Notes: a model not told the origin generated them from the letters alone. Positions 46,723-58,105 are shown, counted from the stretch's first letter. The stretch: 64,000 nucleotides of DNA from Peromyscus leucopus (GCF_004664715.2 NC_051072.1:31393994-31457993), one strand, 5' to 3'. Translations and numbers: made by a program.

Positions 46723-46949
46723 TAACTCCTTATTTTTAAGGTGTATTGTGCTATATAAAACTAAGAAAATGAGTCTTCCAAGAAATTTTAAATTATTGTT
46801 GGTAGTGAGAAAAATAAGAACTGAAAATAAAATATAGATTTGCTTTATCATTCCCCAGAATTTCAGTTTTGTCAGTAGCAATAAGATATCTTAACTGTTC
46901 TACTAAGATACAATTTGTACAGCATAACATTTAAGTACTTGAAGTTCTT
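46723..46949. other. Unassigned interval
   Basis: Nothing recognisable. Confidence 0.5.
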
Positions 46950-47251
46950 GAACACTTTTTGAAAAATTATAGTTCTGTAGTAACTACCACAATCCAATGT
47001 TTAAAACATTTCCCTAAACCCAGAAACACTCCTCAATGACACACTGCAGTCACTCCGAGACCTCGCGCTGATGCTGAGTGACAAGTGACCCACTTATTCT
47101 TTTGTATGTTTATCACTTCTAGATATTCCATCTGGGTGGAATCGGGAAATACTGTATTCTTTTATGTATGGATTTTTGCTGCTAATATAGTGTTTTTTTG
47201 GCTTTCATTCATGTAATTATATGTATATGTGTACATATCTATATGTACGTA

Positions 47252-47293
<42 letters not shown>

Positions 47294-47430
47294 TAGGTTA
47301 TTCCTTCTCACTACTGGATAATGAATGTTCGATGTTACAATTAAGAGTAATGTTTTTATCCTTGCACTAGTTGGTGAATTTGAGGGATTCTCTGAAGTTT
47401 CAAGCTAGTCTGTGTGTATCCTGATGCTTC
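46950..47430 (-). mobile_element. Probable ancient L1M fragment, minus strand, with (GT)n
   Basis: TAGATATTCCATCTGGGTGG followed by AATCGGGAAATACTGTATTC near 47121-47160 resembles the reverse complement of L1M ORF2 (ATATTTCAT...GTGGAATCATACAGTAT). A GT microsatellite at 47253-47295 interrupts it. Confidence 0.45.
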
Positions 47431-48544
47431 AATAATTCTCTATGTGAACACTGGTACTTTTTTTCTGTTGAATAAATAAGTACAGTTTACTTGCCAGACT
47501 TTGCAGTAAAAATATGCATTTCCAGTGACCTGATTGTCTTTTCAGGAGCTAACAAGGAAACAATAACAAGTTTAGAAAGGCAAAGCCTATATAAGTCACG
47601 TACCCGGAAGAAGAGTAAAGTGTAAAGACTTTATATCACACATTAATGTCCATCAAAACCATTCATGATTTAAAAAAAAATAACAACCACTGTTGAGTAT
47701 CAGGAATCATGTTAAATACACATAAGGGTCTGTTACTTAGTAATGGGCAGTCTGCATCAACTAAGCTGATGCGATAGTCACATAAACATCTCCAGATACC
47801 AAAGTGACAGCTGCATGTCCACACCATGGATTTCTGCTGCTCAGACCAGCTCTAGCTACTGCTGGCTCTAATGACAAGTATCAGAACCCAAGGCTAAAGT
47901 GAGCCAGATATTCTATAATTCCTCAGAGAGGCTCTCTCCACTATTTGATTGGTTAAGATTTCAGGCCCCTTCCTTGGAAAACCCGGGTTTTTTGTAAGAA
48001 TGAGTCAACCTGAAGCATGGTATAAACATTCTCCCTAGATTCTCTGTTCTCCTTTCTATTATCACTCACAAGCATTTCCCACCAAAAATTCTTGCATGTC
48101 TAATTTCATTTGGAGGACCCAAACTATCATGCAAAGGGCCATGATGCATTTACCTTTTTATTCTCAGCACTTCAGAGGATGTCAAGTGTCTTATTTTATC
48201 CTTATCTTATTTGGGGTCACAGTAACTGTTTAATCCATGTTTGTTGAGAGCACCTGCTATTGCAGGAATGTTTGTTGTTAAGTGTAATGTTTTCTACAAT
48301 AGTAAATAAATGTACCAAAATCCAAATAAGAGTTTATAGAAATTTCTTTGGTTTTAAGTATATATCAAATAGTGTAAACTCTAAATGCATTGGGCAAGTT
48401 TTCCTTTCCATTTTTTAAGAATGGAGATGTGTATATGTGTGTGTGATGTGCATATGATGTGTGTGTTTATGTGTTAGTGAGATTATCTGTGTGTATACAC
48501 AGGGAGAACAGAGGCCTAGAAAGGGTGGTCACTCCTGTTACCTT
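47431..48544. other. Unassigned interval, possible ancient repeat
   Basis: Around 47750-48130 the text (TTCTTGCATGTCTAATTTC, TTGGAGGACCCAAACTATC) reads like the end of an old mammalian repeat, but I cannot name it. A loose GT-rich patch lies at 48430-48500. Confidence 0.4.
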
Positions 48545-48775
48545 GTTTTTTGAGACAAGGTCTCTCTCTGAACCTGGAATTTGCTATTAGGTCTAGGCAG
48601 GCTGCCCAAGAGACCCTGAGATCCACTGGTCCCTGCCACTTCTTCCCACTCCCAGTGCTCTAGACACAGGAATGCACACACTGTGCCCAGCTTTACATAG
48701 GTGCTTAGTATCCAAACTCAGGTCATCGTGTTTATGCAGCAGGAACTTTACCTGCTGGGCCAGCTCCCCAACCCC
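48545..48775 (-). mobile_element. B4-type SINE, minus strand
   Basis: TTTTTTGAGACAAGGTCTC is the B1-like part. TTTACATAGGTGCTTAGTATCC, AAACTCAGGTCATCGTG and TTTACCTGCTGGGCCAGC then form the tRNA/ID-like head at the right. This B1 plus tRNA order is that of B4. Confidence 0.75.
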
Positions 48776-48860
48776 TATTTTGATAATTGTATTATTTGGG
48801 CAGTAGGTATATGAGAATAGATAAGCAAGAATAAAGGTGATTTATATTGAAAAATATACT
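48776..48860. other. Short unassigned interval
   Basis: Nothing recognisable. The last six bases (TATACT) are the left flank of the next LTR. Confidence 0.5.
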
Positions 48861-49328
48861 TGTAGCACGAATCTTAAAAGGTCTTATTAATAAAGACAAA
48901 CCCAGAGCCAGGTATTGGGGTGAATGCTGGAAGATCAGAGAAGCAGAACAAGCCACAGCTTCCTCACCTCGCCAATTCCTCAGGTGATCCTGTTTCCTCT
49001 GAGTTGGGTGCCTCTCACCTGAACTGTGCTGTTCAAAGCCTAAAAGCTTAACCAGGCTCTAGTTCCTGGTCCTCACGCCTTATATACCTTTCTGCTTTCT
49101 GACATCATTTCCTGGGATTAAAGGCTCTTGTTACCATGCCCAGCTGTTTCCAGTGTGGCCTTGAACTCACAGAGACCCAGGCTGATCTCTGCCTCTGGAA
49201 TGCTAGGATTAAAGGTGTGTGTGCCACCATTTTCTGGCCTCTACATCTGGCTAGTGGCTATTCTGTTCTCTGATCCCAGATAAGTTTATTAGGGTACACA
49301 ATATTTTGGGGAACACAATATTACCACA
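48861..49328 (-). mobile_element. Solo LTR, minus strand, containing B1-like sequence
   Basis: On the minus strand it starts TGTGGTAATATTGTG and ends ATTCGTGCTACA. Flanks TATACT (48855-48860) and TATATT (49329-49334) differ at one base, fitting a decayed 6-bp target duplication. The minus strand has a GGTATATAAGGCG TATA box (about 49074-49090) and B1-like GTGGCACACACACCTTTAATC plus GTGAGTTCAAGGCC. It is a different LTR family from 5316/18505/40423 but built on the same plan. Confidence 0.82.
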
Positions 49329-49661
49329 TATATTATGTTCTATAGACCAGTTGCAAGTGTCCTTATGTGTAAGTGTCTTTAAAAATATTAAATCTCCTTT
49401 CCCATAAACAGTCTGGGGTGACCTGTGAAATCAGTTCACTACTCTCTTGACCTAGAAAACATTACAAAAATCAAACAAAGAGGCTCACATTTTCATGTTC
49501 CCTTTAAGACCATACCTGATACCACCCACGCCAGCATCTCCAAACTGCTACCTAGTATCAGAAAGATGACAATTTAAAGAAGCAATGTGCCATTGTAATG
49601 ATATAATGGTGGAGTTGTGTCCAGACCAAACAATAAGGCTGGACACAGGGCTGGTGGCCTG
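49329..49661. other. Unassigned interval
   Basis: Nothing recognisable. Confidence 0.5.
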
Positions 49662-50113
49662 TTGTGTGATGTTTTGTTTGTGTTCTGAAAAAATAAAACT
49701 TGCCTGGACATCAGAGGGCAAAGCTAGCCGCAAATTAGCCATAGAAGCCAGGCAGTGGTGGCACACACCTTTAATCCCAGCACTTGGAAGGAGGAAGCAG
49801 GAAGATCAGGAGTTCAAGGCCACCCTGGGCTATATTAGATTGAGCCAGTCTAAAAGAGAAACAGAGCTGAACAGTGGTGACTCTCGCCTTTGATCCCAGC
49901 ACATAGGAGGATCATGCCTTTGATCCCAGAACTAGGAAGATGGAGACAGGAATATAAAGTGGGAAGAGAGAGGATCTTGGTGCCCCATATTCGGCCAGAG
50001 GATTTGTAAGAGGAAAGAATTTACTGGTGGCTGCTCTGCTTCTCTAATCTTTCAGCTTTCACCCTAATATCTGACTCCAGGTTTTTATTAATAAGACTAA
50101 TTACGATTGTGCA
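49662..50113 (+). mobile_element. LTR-like element with two B1-like segments, plus strand
   Basis: TGTGTGATGTTTTGTTTGTG begins it, then AATAAAACTTGCCTGGACATC. Two B1-like segments follow: GGCAGTGGTGGCACACACC with CAGGAGTTCAAGGCCACCC (49750-49830), and a second start near 49870. A TATA-like AATATAAAG sits near 49953 and the end is TTTTTATTAATAAGACTAATTACG. Borders are approximate and no target duplication was found. Confidence 0.65.
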
Positions 50114-50190
50114 AAAAAAGGATGCTGAATTTTTGCTGCACATTCTTAAATGTACTTAGAATAATTCTGAACTATAGATGTAGATTATCT

Positions 50191-50289
50191 CAGTGGTTCT
50201 CAATCCTCCAAATGCTGTGACTCTTTACTATAGTTCCTCATGCTGTGGTGACCACCAACCATAAAATTAATTCCTTGCTACTTCTTATG

Positions 50290-50340
<51 letters not shown>

Positions 50341-50390
50341 GCAGGATATCTGACATGCAAACACCAAATCAGGTTGCAACTCACAGTGCA
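50191..50390 (+). mobile_element. hAT-type miniature element with (TA)n core
   Basis: CAGTGGTTCTCAATCCTCC is the left terminal repeat; ATAGTTCCTCATGCTGTGGTGACC is typical interior. A TA run (50291-50335) replaces the middle, and the right end is degraded (GGTTGCAACTCAC). Confidence 0.72.
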
Positions 50391-50839
50391 TCCAAGTGGA
50401 CCATCAAATTCATAGAGTTCATGGTCAGATTACTATACAGATGAGTTTTCCTGCCAACTGGAGATGATTTTCACTGACACACACACACAAAATTCTTCCT
50501 AAGTCAGAAGAGGAGGCATCACAGAAAAAAGATATTGCAGAAGAAATGCAAGAGACTCGGTTTATGGGCATGAAAACAAATTCAGCATAAACTAAATACA
50601 CATAAAAATATAAAAGATCACTAAGTACTTACAATAAGAAATGACAGTTTGAGGCTGTGCTAAATGTTTTTGTGTACTTTTCCATGAAAATGAATGTTAT
50701 TGATATGTAAAAAAATTATCATAGACATAGTATTTCTATGGGTTTTATCAAATGCTTCAATAAAAACAAACAGGAAAGTAGAGCACTAACAAATTTTAAC
50801 CTCAACTAAAGATATCACACTAACAATGATTTAGAGTTA
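50391..50839. other. Unassigned interval
   Basis: Nothing recognisable. Confidence 0.5.
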
Positions 50840-51240
50840 CTGGATGTGTTAGTCTGTACCATAACACAATAACACAAACTGATGATGTAAACAGTAAAAC
50901 TTCTCCCAGTTCTCTGAAAAACCTGAAACAGGATTTACTTCCTGCTCACTCAGATTGCTGGCAGAACTTGTTTCTCTGTGATTGCACAACTAAGGTCCCT
51001 GCTGTTGGCTAGGTGTATTCCTGGGTCATTTTTCAGCTCACAGAAGCTGAGTGAAAAAGGGTGGCAGATGACTTCCTCCCTTGTATGAAGGCTCCCTCAT
51101 GGCTTGGAGACAGATTTTCTTCATAGCAGAGAGAGGAAGTTACCTCTGTTGTCTCCCTTACAAATGACACTGATGTTAGGAAGTCAGGACTTTACCTCTA
51201 TGAGCTAGCTTTCTAACTTCAATAAAGCCATGCTAGGGAC
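50840..51240 (+). mobile_element. Ancient dispersed mammalian repeat
   Basis: TGTTAGTCTGTACCATAACAC near 50846, CTTCTCCCAGTTCTCTG, CTCACTCAGATTGCTGGCAG near 50944 and ACAACTAAGGTCCCTGCTG near 50986 follow an old mammalian repeat family whose name I cannot assign. A related diverged copy is at 52640-53200. Confidence 0.45.
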
Positions 51241-51245
51241 TAGAC

Positions 51246-51460
51246 CAGCGGTTCTCAACCTCTCTAATGTTGTGCCACTCACATGCTGGTGACCCCCAAC
51301 TATAAAAATAATTTCATTGCTACTTCATAACTGTAATTTGCTTCTGTTGTGCATGGAAATTTAAATATCTGACGTGCTCGATATTTGATATGCAACCCCT
51401 GTGAAAGCGTTGCTCAACCCCCCACAAAGAGACCATGACCCAAAGGTTGAAAAACGACTG
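51246..51460 (+). mobile_element. hAT-type miniature element, full length
   Basis: CAGCGGTTCTCAACCTC and the right end GGTTGAAAAACGACTG are imperfect terminal inverted repeats of a 215-bp element of the URR1-like group. The 81-codon frame at 51401-51646 crosses its border and is not a gene. Confidence 0.8.
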
Positions 51461-51552
51461 TTCTCAATGTTGCTAGGATATAGTAATCAAGGTTTTTTAA
51501 GACTCACAGAAAGAAAAAGAAATATACATAGTTTTGTGACACCATCTAAAGC

Positions 51553-51778
51553 AACAGTTCTCAATCTTTGGGTCTCAACCCCTTTGGGGGATCAAATGAT
51601 CTGTTCACAGGGGTTGCCTATGACCATCAGAAAACACAGATATTGACATTACAATTCACAATAGTATCAAAATTACAGTCATGAAGTAGCAACAAAAATA
51701 ATTTTTATGGTTTGGGGTTACCACAACCTGAGGAACTGTATTAAAGGGTTGCAGCATTGGGAAGGTTGAGAACCACTG
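51553..51778 (-). mobile_element. hAT-type miniature element, opposite orientation
   Basis: ACAGTTCTCAATCTTTGG at the left and AAGGTTGAGAACCACTG at the right are the terminal repeats. The interior (CACAGATATTGACATTAC, GAAGTAGCAACAAAAATAA) is the reverse complement of the copy 92 bases to the left. Confidence 0.82.
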
Positions 51779-52208
51779 AAAAGGGAAGCAAAGCCTCATG
51801 GGAAAGGCTGGAGAACATGTTCAAGGCTATATTTCACTGCCTGTGTTGCACAAATACATTCTTACATGAGTAAATTTGGTCCCTAGGACTGGAAAGATGC
51901 TTCAGCTCTTAGAAGGCTAGGCTCACAACCAAAACCTCAGAAATATGCCCCTGCTTCTTCCTCTCTCTTCCTCCCTCCTCTCCTCATCTTCTCATCTTAA
52001 TAATTTCTACCTTCAGTGCCCTTGTTTTAAAAAAAATTCCTCTTCATGAATATATGGAGAATGAAAAATATATACATACAATCATATGTAAATGCTAATG
52101 ATGAAATTATAATTCTTAAATAAATTTCTAATGTATTAAAGAAAACAGTAGCATTAAATATTTTACACAGACAATGCATATTTTATTTTCTTCTCAAAAG
52201 CACAAAAT
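51779..52208. other. Unassigned interval
   Basis: A pyrimidine-rich patch lies at about 51955-51990. Nothing else recognised. Confidence 0.5.
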
Positions 52209-52569
52209 TGTGGAATGTTCTTTTACTCAGTGTGAACATATGTGTTGCTGTGATTGGTTTAATGAAGGAGCTGACTGGCCAGTAGCTGAACAGAATAAGG
52301 TTAGGTGGAAGAGCCAAACTGAGAATGCTGGGAAGAAGAAGGGCAGAGTCAGGGGTCACAAGCAGACACAGAGAGAAGCAAGATGGGCATGCTGTACTGA
52401 GATAAATTACCAAGCCATGTGGCAAAGCATAGATAAGAAATATGGGTTAATTTAAAAGTAAGAGTTAGCTAGTAACAAGCCTGAGCTATTGGCTGATCAT
52501 TTATATTCAATATTAAGCCTCTATGTGGTTACTTGGGAGTGACTTGCAGGACAGAAACTTCTGTCTACA
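52209..52569 (+). mobile_element. Diverged solo LTR related to the mys-like LTR
   Basis: It starts TGTGGAATGTTCTTTTAC and ends TTCTGTCTACA. GCCATGTGGCAAAGCATAG and ATATGGGTTAATTTAA correspond to GCCACGTGGCAAGGTATAG and AAATGGGTTAATTTAA in the minus-strand mys-like LTR. It is clearly older than that element. A convincing target duplication was not found. Confidence 0.7.
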
Positions 52570-52639
52570 AGAAATAAGACATGTTCATGCACTTGTTTTG
52601 TACCTGGGGTGAACACAATAATGTAGGAAGGTTTGGGTT

Positions 52640-53200
52640 GCTACCTGTCAAACTATGATAGCCTTAAACAACATCCGTTTGTCCTCTCACAAGTTATGGA
52701 TCAGGAGGTTAGGCATGGGGTGGTTGACTTCTCAGCTCAGTGTCCCACCAGCTAAAGAGAGTGTCAGTCTAGGCTGTGTATTTCTCTGAAGCTAAAGAAA
52801 GAATCAACTCATGCTCACATAGTATTGGCAGTTCTTCACGCTGGTTATAAAATTAAGGTGCCTGTTTTGTGCCAGGTATGAACATAGATTGTCTCGGCTC
52901 ACTAAAGTGTCCCTTGGGTCCTGGCCAGATAGCCTTTGCTATCTTGGCAACAGACAACAGCATTATATCCTGTCCTCTGTGTACCATGAATAGTTCTAGA
53001 ATTCCCTTTCTGCGAGCAGGAGGAAAAAAAAACAGTTTTAAAGGATTTGTGTGGCTGTATCATGCATATTCAAATAGCTTTGATATCCTTGTTAGCTGGG
53101 CCACAGCATGCACCATAACCAAAGGAGCAAAACTCATCACTTCTAGTCTTTGGGATGAACTACCAGGTTTGGGAAGCCTTAAGAGTCATTTTAGAACCCT
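52640..53200 (+). mobile_element. Ancient dispersed mammalian repeat
   Basis: CTTAAACAACATCCGTTTGTC near 52663, CACAAGTTATGGATCAGGAGG near 52689 and TTGACTTCTCAGCTCAGTG near 52724 follow an old mammalian repeat with conserved TGGCTTAAAACAACA and TGGGTCAGAAG text. The right border is uncertain; the 122-codon frame at 52869-53237 lies within or beside it and shows no protein signature. Confidence 0.4.
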
Positions 53201-53312
53201 GCCTATCATAATCAAAATGACAATTTTTAAAAGCTAACAATAAATAAAACCTAAGGCCCTGCCTTATTTTTCAAGTTCTCTAACATAAGTCACCTTCTTT
53301 TTATTTCCTTGT

Positions 53313-53315
<3 letters not shown>

Positions 53316-53353
<38 letters not shown>
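53316..53353 (+). repeat. (GT)n microsatellite
   Basis: About 19 GT units. Confidence 0.97.
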
Positions 53354-53355
<2 letters not shown>

Positions 53356-54350
53356 AATTACAAGCCCACATTTTAAAAACATTAGTATATGTAGGACTAA
53401 GCTACATAGCCATTTTTAATTATTCATCACTAGTTTTTCCTGTTGTGATTTGACTATGAACAAGCAACATAAAATAATTTGAATTTTAAAGATTAAGTTG
53501 ATGGTCCAACTGTGTAAGAGCTACATATAGTTCTTTATTTTGAATCAATCTGTTCTACTCTCTGCCAAGAAAACATAGACATCAGTGACTTTTGAAAAGC
53601 CTCTTTTTTTCTGTATATCTATGAATGTGCAGAATTCTTGCATGGCATGTATTTTTGAAACATATACAAATGTTAATTTTAAAGTGATACACATTTCCTA
53701 TATACATTAGCATCAATAGATATGAAGATAATACCCCATACTGCCTTTTTGCTTAAGAACATTATATAAGACACTTTAGTAAACTCACTTCTTGCCTTCA
53801 AACTATTGCTCTCACACTTCCCACTCCCAACCCTGAGTCATATTCATTTTTATACTAATCTTTTAACTGTGAAGTAATTTACTTGAACTGACATTCAGGT
53901 ACTTCATGTGAAATCATAGCTTTACATTTTTTTAAAGATCTGCAGACGATCTTACACATGTTCTAGACTTTAAAACTTTACATAACAGGGGGCTTTGAAT
54001 TTGACTTTAGTTTGTGGTCTCTGCTCTAATAACATTCTCTCTGAAAGAATTTGCAGAACTGAAATTTCATACTTTTTATGGCTGTAATAGAATTGCAGTT
54101 CTCAAGGAAGAGAAAAGTCCTAGTTCCCATGACAATCATCAAGAAGAGACAGCGATGAAATCACTCTTGACTAAATGATCTCCCTGGGCATCTTCCAGGA
54201 GTTGGATTAGCAGTGTGTCCACTGATATCTGGCTTCCAATGCCAGTTCAAATCACAATGGTAAGTATACCAAAGATGGTAAGGCTTTGTTGAGGACTGTC
54301 CAAAACAATATCACAACATCTGATCCTTCTGATCTTGCACACAACTCAGG
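53354..54350. other. Unassigned interval
   Basis: No gene or repeat recognised. Confidence 0.5.
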
Positions 54351-54351
54351 A

Positions 54352-54376
54352 AACACACACACACACACACACACAC

Positions 54377-54411
<35 letters not shown>

Positions 54412-54428
54412 TCACACACACACACACA
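54352..54428 (+). repeat. (CA)n microsatellite, interrupted
   Basis: CA units with interruptions near 54377 and 54408. Confidence 0.97.
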
Positions 54429-55889
54429 AATGAAGCTAGACAGAGGCATTAAAATCCTTTGTTTAGCAGAAGGTTAGTCTGCAGATGCTGCCTGGCTGGG
54501 TGCAAGCGCAGTGAGGTGAAAAGATTGGTATTTTCATCCAGATAGCAGCTGTAGAGCACTGTGGGGCATGTTTCTATTTACATAAAGATTAGCTTAGTTA
54601 TTCTAGAAACTTTGGCAGGGGTAACACAGGAGTGAGAAATCCAAGAAACTCATGACTATGAAGGAGAAAGATTCTTTTAAGTATCAGGTAAAAAGGCAGA
54701 TGGAAGACAAATCAGGTTTCTACGAGCTTGGGAAACTTGACTTAAAACTTTGCGTGTGGCAGGGTCTCCTTAGGCATGCACAGTCTGAGGAGAGGAGGCC
54801 CAGGCTCTGTAGACTGAGACACAGTATTATTCTCAGCGTGGTTCCACAAAAAAAAAAAAAAAACTAAGTCTTTAAGTTTATGGCATAGAAGAGCAATATT
54901 TGGATTATGAAAGCTGAGCAGTGTTGATGTTTTGAAATTTTCCCATTTAGCAAGGAATGAGTTCCCTTTAAGGCCTTTCACTCTGTAACTCCAATAACTT
55001 GTTAAAATGTTACCAAAATTTCCTCGTTCATAAAGTACCACAGTACCTAGAATAAACAAAGGTGTTTGGGCTCCATTGGGATTTTATGGAAGCATCAGTG
55101 AATGCTTCTTTCCCTGTCCTGAGCCAAGCACTTCTGCTAAGAGTCACATATCTGCATTTCAGATCCAGAGAATGCAAAAAAAAAAAGGGATTAAAACGCT
55201 GGCAGGGAATGACCATATTAAAATGGAAGCTATTCTTTCAAAGCTAAGCAAGTCAAATCTCTATAATTTAAGAGACAGTTGTGCCAGGTATAAACAATAT
55301 TCAGAACCGAGCTTAGAACAGAAATCCAGGAAATCTGTGATGAGTGAAGACAGCCCATCCTCTTCTGAGATTGGCTGTTTTCTGAATTGTGAAGGATCTA
55401 AGAAGCAGCACACAGGAAAGATGCCAGCCTTGTGATAGAGGAAAGGGTGCGTGCCCTTTAAAAACAGGTCCTTCTTCAGAAAGGTTCATTGTAAAAGTGC
55501 AAGCTGAAAGAAATGGAGAGACAGAGAGGAACTGAGTAGATACAGAGGATGTGCAGGATACGTCTTGTCACCACTCTAGAGGCCATGGGACCGGAGAGAG
55601 AATGAAGTTCATAAATAAGGCGGACTAAAGTGTCAAGCAATAGCCAACTTTATTCAGAGCCTCGGACAATTTAAATTCTGGGAGTTAAAAAAAAAAAGTC
55701 ACATGAGTAAAGTTCTCATGAGTTCAAGCTGTGTAGAATCACAAATACAAACCGCATGTGGCAAAAACATGATTTTCCATAGAAATATATAAGCTATAAT
55801 TTAAACATTTAATTGAAAATCCACAGCAAGCAATGAGTAGTATGAAGTAAATGCATTCCTACCCACCACACAGATGATAGGTAAGTTAT
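54429..55889. other. Unassigned interval
   Basis: A15-16 run at 54848-54863. A 119-codon plus frame at 55076-55435 encodes a Ser/Lys-rich sequence without recognisable domain; no start context, splice or poly(A) evidence supports a gene. Confidence 0.45.
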
Positions 55890-56040
55890 AACTTTTATTT
55901 TATTTTATTCTTTATCTTCTTTTAGAGATTGCAGTCATACCATTTCCCCCTTCCCTTTTCACTCTCCCAAACCTCTCATGGATGCTTTTTCAAATCTATG
56001 GACTCTTTGTTCACTAATTGTTGCATGACTTCTGAAAGAT
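55890..56040 (-). mobile_element. LINE-1 3' end fragment, minus strand
   Basis: TTTTATTTTATTTTATTC, AGAGATTGCAGTCATACC, TTCCCCCTTCCCTTTTCACTC and AATCTATGGACTCTTTG are the reverse complement of the rodent L1 terminus. Confidence 0.65.
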
Positions 56041-56043
56041 AAC

Positions 56044-56186
56044 AAGAGTCAGTGAGATGGCTCAGCAGGCAAAGACGTTTGCTGCCAGCATGGGGACCTG
56101 ATTTTAATGGCAGAACCTAAATGGTGGAAGAAGAGGACTGAGTCCCACAAGTTGTCTGATAACCTCCACACATGCTCCATGGCAAG

Positions 56187-56264
<78 letters not shown>

Positions 56265-56270
56265 AGGGAA
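56044..56270 (+). mobile_element. tRNA-derived SINE (B2-like) with (GA)n tail
   Basis: AGTCAGTGAGATGGCTCAGC is the tRNA-like head; AAGTTGTCTGATAACCTCCAC near 56149 is the conserved 3' part. A GA run (56190-56260, about 35 units) grows at the tail. Frames on the minus strand through it are Leu/Ser artefacts. Confidence 0.8.
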
Positions 56271-56333
56271 AGGGGGTAAAAATTTTAAAAAGCAATCACA
56301 AAACAAGATAAAGGTCTAAAGATTGATGATTCT

Positions 56334-56373
56334 GCCAAGAAGGGCTTGATGATTCTGCAAAGCCCTTCTTGGC
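56334..56373 (+). repeat. Perfect 14-bp inverted repeat
   Basis: GCCAAGAAGGGCTT (56334-56347) and its exact reverse complement AAGCCCTTCTTGGC (56360-56373) flank a 12-base loop. GATGATTCTGC occurs both before and inside the loop, giving an overlapping direct repeat. Confidence 0.97.
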
Positions 56374-57847
56374 AATCTGCCCTGGATACCATCCAGAGAC
56401 ACTTATTGGATTTCACTTGGTGTCTGCTTATATTCACTAGACATTCCATCCCACACCAACACTGAGGGATTTCCGCATGTGTCATGAAGTCATCAGCTCT
56501 GTCTTATTTGCTTTGGATGTGATGGAACCTGTCTTACTGAAAAATATATCAAAATGTTGTGAGTTTTGTTGAACTGTATGATTGATTTTACATTTATTCC
56601 CCCAAAGAACAAAATGCTGTTTCCTTAAAGTTTTTCATAATATATTCAACTTTCACATTTTATATACATTAAATTTGTGCCCTTAGAAAAGGTGCCAAAA
56701 TAATTTTATTTAATATCTTGAGCATTTATTAATAAAAAGATTGATAGAGTAATGATGTACCTTTCAAATTTCAAAGCTCTTTCTGTCAAGTGGATAACAC
56801 CATCCTGCACTAATGCAATAGTCCAAAGGAAGTTGCTACAGTGCCTAGGTTATACAGGCACCTTTCTATAACTTGGTATTGGCCATTTTTCTAGAGAAGT
56901 AAGCATATAGAAACCATCCTTAACAATAATTATCAGAGATGACTGCCCAGGTTTAGACAGGACAAGAAAAACACAAATGCATGTGACTACAGGTCTCGTG
57001 AAAGGTCTTAAGTGGTTAAGAGCTGTTACATACAGGAAACAAAGAAAATACACAAACAAAAAAACTCTAAATAAGTATCTCCTGAATGGACATTGGTCAC
57101 ACTGACCTAAAAAGACTCTTGAAACACAATGTTCTCTTCCCTATATCTCAGACAATTTAGCTTTGTGTCACTGTGACCCAACCTGTATCCCTTGGTGCAG
57201 CCAGTGTTACTTTAGGAAGGAAGAAAGAAGATAAGAGTATGTGCCTGTGCCTCTGGCCACAAAATAAAATGTAGCCTGCATTTGAAAGTCAAGCAGAAGT
57301 TTTTAAAATGTGCTGAAATACAGGGAATGCTGCTGTGTTAATTAAATACCCTTAAGCACGGCCAGCTCTAAAGAATAATGTCATGTCTATCAAGTCACTC
57401 AGAGTCTCATAGCACTCTGCCCTCAGTTATGACCTCTCCTTCATTTCCTAAACTGCCATCTATTTCTTCTTCTCCATTATACAGAGGTTCTCTTTCTTAT
57501 TTCAACCTTAATAACCCAATATACTAGTTGTATTGTCAACTGGTCTTTCTTATTCCAGTCTCCTCCTGTCTCTTATGTACCAGTGCTACTGATCTCCTCC
57601 CAACTCTTGTGAAGAATTACTTTCTACTATATATGTCTGTTTGTGTTCACCCATAACAGCTTCAAATGACTCTATCTTGACAAATGAAGGTTGTTTTGTA
57701 GTAATTCAATTGATCTTTAATGTATATATATTGTCTCTGTCCAATATGTAGTCTCCGTAAGAAAAAAAAAAAACTATATTACCCATAAACATTAGGTGAC
57801 CAAATGTCATTGAATTGATTTTTTTGTTCAAAATGCAAGTAACCAAA

Positions 57848-57848
<1 letters not shown>
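56374..57848. other. Unassigned interval
   Basis: No gene or repeat recognised. A12 run near 57762. Confidence 0.5.

Positions 57849-57909
<61 letters not shown>
57849..57909 (+). repeat. (CT)n microsatellite
   Basis: About 30 CT units with a TTT interruption near 57864. Confidence 0.97.
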
Positions 57910-57912
<3 letters not shown>

Positions 57913-58080
57913 GAGTTTACATCTCTTGTCTCTAGACCATGATTTCTCAAATAGTCACATTGCTATAGTCAAATATATTGCATAAGAATTTTCTATTATT
58001 ATAAAAACCAATGTCACAGTGATAATCTGGTGATGTAAACTACATAATGAGATTTTGTCATCTGACAATTTTAGGACACC

Positions 58081-58105
58081 AAAAAAAAAAAAAAAAAAAA
58101 AAAAA
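58081..58105 (+). repeat. Poly(A) tract, 25 bases
   Basis: Pure A run just ahead of the L1 3'UTR text. Confidence 0.95.

Noticed and set aside
49662..49893. Free-standing B1 SINE at 49750-49890
   Set aside because: No target duplication or A tail of its own, and it sits inside an LTR-like element at the position where related LTRs carry B1-like sequence.
52869..53237. 122-codon plus-strand frame
   Set aside because: It overlaps sequence resembling an ancient dispersed repeat and shows no protein signature.
55076..55435. 119-codon Ser/Lys-rich frame as a small gene
   Set aside because: No recognisable domain or gene structure, and an overlapping 61-codon frame starts at the same place in another frame.
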